DNA from: Paramacrobiotus metropolitanus
Lineage: Eukaryota; Tardigrada; Eutardigrada; Parachela; Macrobiotidae
Length of the DNA: 64,000 nucleotides
Assembly: GCF_019649055.1 (NCBI RefSeq)
Contig: NW_026570267.1
Coordinates: 372,001-436,000 of the forward strand
Direction of reading: 5' to 3'
Shown piece by piece: positions 60,302 through 64,000 of this stretch. Position 1 is the first letter of the stretch. The number at the start of each line of letters is the position of its first letter. The notes below the pieces were generated by a model. It ran no database searches and had not been told where the DNA came from. It saw nothing but the letters and a program-made list of their open reading frames with translations. The translations under genes and the position numbers were made by a program.

Positions 60302-61572
60302 ATGTGACGCACTGGACGTTTCAAGGTTTACCATGTCGGCAACGCATGTTTTGCTTAAACGGAGGATCATGTACATATTTTCCTCGGCTAAATATTCAAG
60401 CGTGCAAGTAAGCCAAAATAGCTCATTAGAGCTGTACGAAAAAGCAATTTCCCATTAATGATCCTTTCTAAACTGTTGTTTTCTAGTGTACATGTAAATA
60501 TCGTCATCAGGGCACCGTATTAATTAATCATTTGTGTTGTCAAAAATTAGTTTATTTATACGTGCTTTATTAGAAGTTTGCCACTGACCATGAAGTTGGT
60601 AGAAACCTTGATACATTGAATACGTACGTAGTGAAGAAAAACAAATTTATATACTATATTATGTCCATATATTGGGCAATAAGTCAGACTAAAACGTCTG
60701 TGCTTTAATTAATGATTTTGTCCTTAATTTTATCCATTGAATGTAATTATAGTGCCTGTATATGATGGCTCTACTTTGTTTGTATATTGAATTACTTAAT
60801 CATTACGAATTAAGTGCTGTGCCCGTAAGTGCAGTGCTAATTATCAATGCTATCCATTACAGCTGTTCTGTTGGATTTGAAGGATCGCGTTGCGAATTTG
60901 TAACGAATCTCCTTAGCGAAAGTACAAGTGAATCTCGAACAAATAATGGTAAAACATGCTTATATGGTTTAGCCCGAGCACAGATCACAGATACTTTTAT
61001 ATGAAAACTGAGTCATCATTGATGTCTTTTAGTGTGTTCATATGAATCCTTTTTGGCCAACGATACAGGATTCCGCATTTTCCTTATATTTACCAACATT
61101 ATAATCATTATCTTGTTGTGCCTCCTCACGGCCTTCGTCTGTAGACTGCGTAACGGGCTCGAAAGGTCATCCAGTATATACTATGTCGGTAGCACAACAA
61201 AGGTCACTCGGTCTACAACACGCCACATCATTTTACAGACCAAGTACGAGCGACGACGCGCCAGCAGCGAGGGCATTGTGTGATCTGAAAGTGCCAAACG
61301 AGGCGGGAATCCGTTGTAATGCTGCTGGCCATCCGCGAAAACCCACCTATGTGGAGCGCGTTATGTCCGTTTTGGGGATAAAATCCGGCGATCCTCGAGA
61401 AGATTATCATGCGCTGTCATCGACAGCACGGACATCATTCGATTCTGGTAACGGTGTATCGACTTATGAAGAGTCGGTGCCGATCAGCCAGCCGGCTTCA
61501 AAATGGGCCATTGTGCGAAAGAAATTTATAGAGCCGGACGAGGTCGATACCGAAAATGAAATGGCGGATTGA
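60302..61572 (+). CDS. NRG: Neuregulin cassette C: EGF, transmembrane, cytoplasmic tail
   Basis: Exons: 60302-60407 and 60863-60948 (EGF), 61033-61165 (membrane), 61239-61572 (tail). Spliced to the shared exons they give 556 aa. The EGF has six cysteines (PC, FC in MFCLNGGSC, AC, NC, RC in SVGFEGSRC). The juxtamembrane stalk is longer and Ser/Asn/Thr-rich. The span is IFLIFTNIIIIILLCLLTAF, then VCRLRNG. Phases again are 1-2, 2-1, 1-2. The last intron (73 bp, donor GTCATC, acceptor CATTTTACAG) is weak at its donor. If retained, the frame continues into a different basic tail and stops at 61283. If spliced, a 111-residue tail ends EPDEVDTENEMAD. AATAAA lies at 62542. Confidence 0.85.
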
Positions 61573-62098
61573 CCACTTTATTAGCTAGGCATGCTTCGTC
61601 AATGGCTTGTTTTCGTTGAGCAATGCTAGCACTGAATACTAATCTTCAAGTATTTTTTATAATTAGAACGCTAACTGCAGATTGCAGGTAAATAATTTCC
61701 TTTGCAAACAAGTTACTATTAGAGAATACCAAATACGGAAGGAGACGGTTTTTTCGATAGTCGGTTTGCATGTGCAATTTGCTGTCTTTGAGTCTCACGA
61801 TCATTGCCATTTTGAAATTAGGCAAACAATGTTTTTTCCTGCGTTAGTAAAAATGATAACCGATTTCGACCGAGTCAGCGTTTAAGACTGGGAAAACGAG
61901 TTTTGCGCAGTTTTGCGGCCTTAATTAGTTGTGCCGCAACGTTCTGAAATCTTGGGGGTTCCGGCTTCATAGCACACATATCTATTTTTGTCCCGGGCAA
62001 CGAAGAGGAATAAAACATTAGCATAGTTCTAAAACTGCGTAAACCAAAAAGAAAAAAATATCTATGCTTGTATTCCATCAGTATTTGTACTCTTTTAG

Positions 62099-62354
62099 CC
62101 ACTGGCACTGCGAACCGGAAGTTACCATAAATTATGTGGACCGCAGCTACAAAGCAGTGCAGTTTGTGAAGTCATTGCAACGTTTACCATTTGCACAATA
62201 TACTATATATGAAGATGATTCTGTTACCGAGGACAAAATCATCATGCTATCCCTAGAACAATGCATAATGCCACCGACTCAACTCTCAAGAGGTTTCTAC
62301 AATGATACAATGCAAATATTGTGGTACTTCTTTAATAGCCAGGCAATTCTATTT
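62099..62354 (+). CDS. Possible orphan exon
   Basis: Acceptor TGTACTCTTTTAG and donor GTAGGT bound an 85-codon frame, HWHCEPEVTINYVDRSYKAV onward, ending FFNSQAILF. The amino-acid composition looks coding. It does not resemble the neuregulin cassettes and has no recognised family. It could be the first seen exon of a gene running off the right edge of the window. Confidence 0.3.
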
Positions 62355-62541
62355 GTAGGTCGGCATATAAAATAATACGATTAGTATTGGTTAGTGGAGA
62401 CTTCAGAAGTAAGTAATTACAAGAAAAGTGCTGCTTGAATTTCAAACCATAACCATGATTAGTTCATTTTCTACGCTTGTCCAAAGAGAAATTTAGCTAT
62501 GAGTACTTACAGTATAGCCAAAAAAATCATAACCGATTCCG

Positions 62542-62547
62542 AATAAA
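62542..62547 (+). promoter_or_regulatory. Candidate poly(A) signal for neuregulin cassette C
   Basis: AATAAA lies about 970 bp beyond the cassette C stop. It is distant, so the assignment is weak. Confidence 0.3.
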
Positions 62548-62564
62548 AATAAGGATAAAAAAGT

Positions 62565-62720
62565 GGTGGTTAGTCACCGTTAGCGACGCTGGTTTATTAC
62601 CGTCTGCTGGCGGTGGTGGGGTTTAGTTGCCGAGTAGTGCATATGAAGGAGATAGGTGTGCATACTCGGCTTCCATATGCACTACGATTTAGTGGTTACC
62701 ACTAACAGACAGTATTAAAC
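62565..62720. repeat. Foldback structure with nested inverted repeats
   Basis: The inner arms are AGTGCATATG (about 62637) and CATATGCACT (about 62674). The outer arms are GTGGTGGTTAGTCACC (about 62564) and TTAGTGGTTACCACTAAC (about 62690). GC content is higher than the flanks. It may be the remnant of a small foldback transposon. Confidence 0.4.
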
Positions 62721-62879
62721 AGTATAGCTTCGTTAGCAATCTGCGATAGCGAAAAAATCTCACTATTACGTCACAGAAAGTTGCACTTGCTGGATACTAA
62801 ACCATGCTACGTCCACAAGCATTAGCAGCGTATGTGGCAGATAGGTTGCAACCTTTCCAGAAGGGTGTCCGTTCACTTC

Positions 62880-63080
62880 GGAAACCGTATATTTCAGAAA
62901 TATTTTCTTCGGTTTTCTGATGCTTTCTTATGTTATTATTCAAATGACTCTTAGGTTTCTTAGGTTTTCTCAAGTTCTTAATTAGGTTTCTTAATTAAAT
63001 GGTTTTCTTGGGTTTCTTAGGTTTTCTTATGTTACTCTTGTTTCCGAAATGAATGGTTTCCGAAATGAACGATTTCCGAA
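62880..63080 (+). repeat. TTTCTTAGG-type degenerate tandem repeat
   Basis: Repeated words GGTTTCTTAGG, GGTTTTCTTATG and AGGTTTTCTC are followed by a run of TTTCCGAAATGA units near 63048-63082. The core is the reverse complement of the CCTAAGAAAA repeat at 38.7 kb. Confidence 0.6.
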
Positions 63081-64000
63081 ATGATAGGTAGTTTTACTTT
63101 TTATTAAACTATCATGAACTACAGAAACTGCGCATAATCTTTAATGCACCGACCCTGGACAACTTAACACAGTACATATACAAACAAAATAGTACAGTCG
63201 GCATTATACGCTTGGTGTGCATGTGTAAGTACTTAGTGATGTTGATACTACTATGTACAAAATTACTAGTGACTTGTGAGTTTACCATCGTATAATTATG
63301 GTATGGTACACGTCCACGACTAAGGCAACAACCGTTGAGATCACCATTGCAAGATCTGATTTCTATGTACTGGTAACGCCATGTTTTTCATACAGAAAGC
63401 AGTGATTGGTGGGTTAAACTGGAACGTACCACCCTTCTTTTGCACGCCACACTTTTGCACACGCTACCACTATGATATCATCCTCGAAGATCGAAATGGG
63501 CACAGCCGGCTTCTGTTATCTCTTCGATCTGCCATACCGGCATTTTGCGATGCTGCTTTTATAAAGCCGGCTGCGACTGGACCCTTCTAGCTCTAGCCTC
63601 ACTGCAGCCAATCACATAACATGCAGTGTTACCCATTTACCCATCGACGACGTCATCAACGATGGGTAGCGATGAACTGCAACACAGCGCCCATCATGAA
63701 ATGCAGTCGGTACCGGCTTCGTTACCCAGACACAGCGCGCGTACATGGTGCCAAGCACATACAAAGTAGATCGACCGGCATTCGATTTTCTTGCTCGAAA
63801 CCAGCTTGGTTTCCTCTCACTTCATTTTGTGCATGCCGGGTTGAAGTTTCAATCAGCTTTCCACGAAGCAGCGAATATAAGTACTTCTCCGCACATTTCC
63901 ACGTTAGCCGTTGCATTGACCCACTTGTCAAGTCTTCTGCAACTTTTTGCATTCGCTGATTTGCATCGATTTTTTCTTGTTACTTCGAAGAATGCCTCGT
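63081..64000. other. Right-hand end, no gene seen
   Basis: Open frames near 63381-63590 and 63621-63959 are uninterrupted but show no family resemblance, and they overlap frames on the other strand. The window ends without a recognisable gene. Confidence 0.4.

Noticed and set aside
44724-61572. Cassettes B and C as two separate spitz-like EGF ligand genes
   Set aside because: No start codon, signal sequence or first exon was found upstream of either, and both begin with an acceptor in the phase needed by the shared Ig exon.

Overview
The window looks like a stretch of chromosome from a compact-genome invertebrate animal. Every recognisable gene has GT-AG introns, most of them about 60-400 bp. 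All are metazoan families: MED17, MRCK, ribosomal protein S14, a Trf4-type poly(A) polymerase, a FIRRM-like HEAT protein, mitochondrial MTHFD2 and a neuregulin. Nothing fixes the phylum; an ecdysozoan such as a tardigrade is a guess. I joined the exon models by hand using splice signals, reading-frame phase and family resemblance. Total coding lengths are multiples of three in every model.

Layout. 1-5.3 kb: a small multi-pass membrane protein (+) and Mediator subunit MED17 (-) converge tail to tail with stops 15 bp apart. 5.3-13.1 kb is repeat-rich: a possible short inverted-repeat transposon, diverged ~165-bp GC-rich tandem repeats, the decayed 3' end of a retroelement ORF, a GTAAC-rich tract, a 124-bp satellite of about 12 copies, and a cluster of GC hairpins. 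15.8-28.1 kb: MRCK (38 coding exons, 1679 aa, complete from kinase to CRIB). 29.1-29.9 kb: a paralogue of the first membrane gene. 30.7-33.6 kb: RpS14 (-) and a Trf4/TENT4 polymerase (+) diverge from a ~525-bp intergenic space. 34.5-38.2 kb: the FIRRM-like gene (-). 40.3-42.8 kb: MTHFD2. 43.6-44.0 kb: an unrecognised 131-aa ORF. 44.7-61.6 kb: a neuregulin gene. The last 2.4 kb holds a possible orphan exon and repeats.

The outstanding feature is the neuregulin locus. One N-terminal exon and one two-exon immunoglobulin domain are followed by three tandem cassettes. Each cassette encodes a complete EGF domain split over two exons, a transmembrane segment and a different cytoplasmic tail. Exon phases are the same at the equivalent junctions of all three cassettes (1, 2, 1, 2), so each can be spliced to the shared Ig exons, giving predicted proteins of 601, 583 and 556 aa, and mixed products would also stay in frame. 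This suggests a single gene that makes several ErbB-type ligands by choosing among 3' cassettes.

The other genes are housekeeping or signalling genes with no obvious functional link to one another. RpS14/TENT4 may share a promoter region, and the two membrane-protein paralogues (1.2 kb and 29 kb) record a local duplication.
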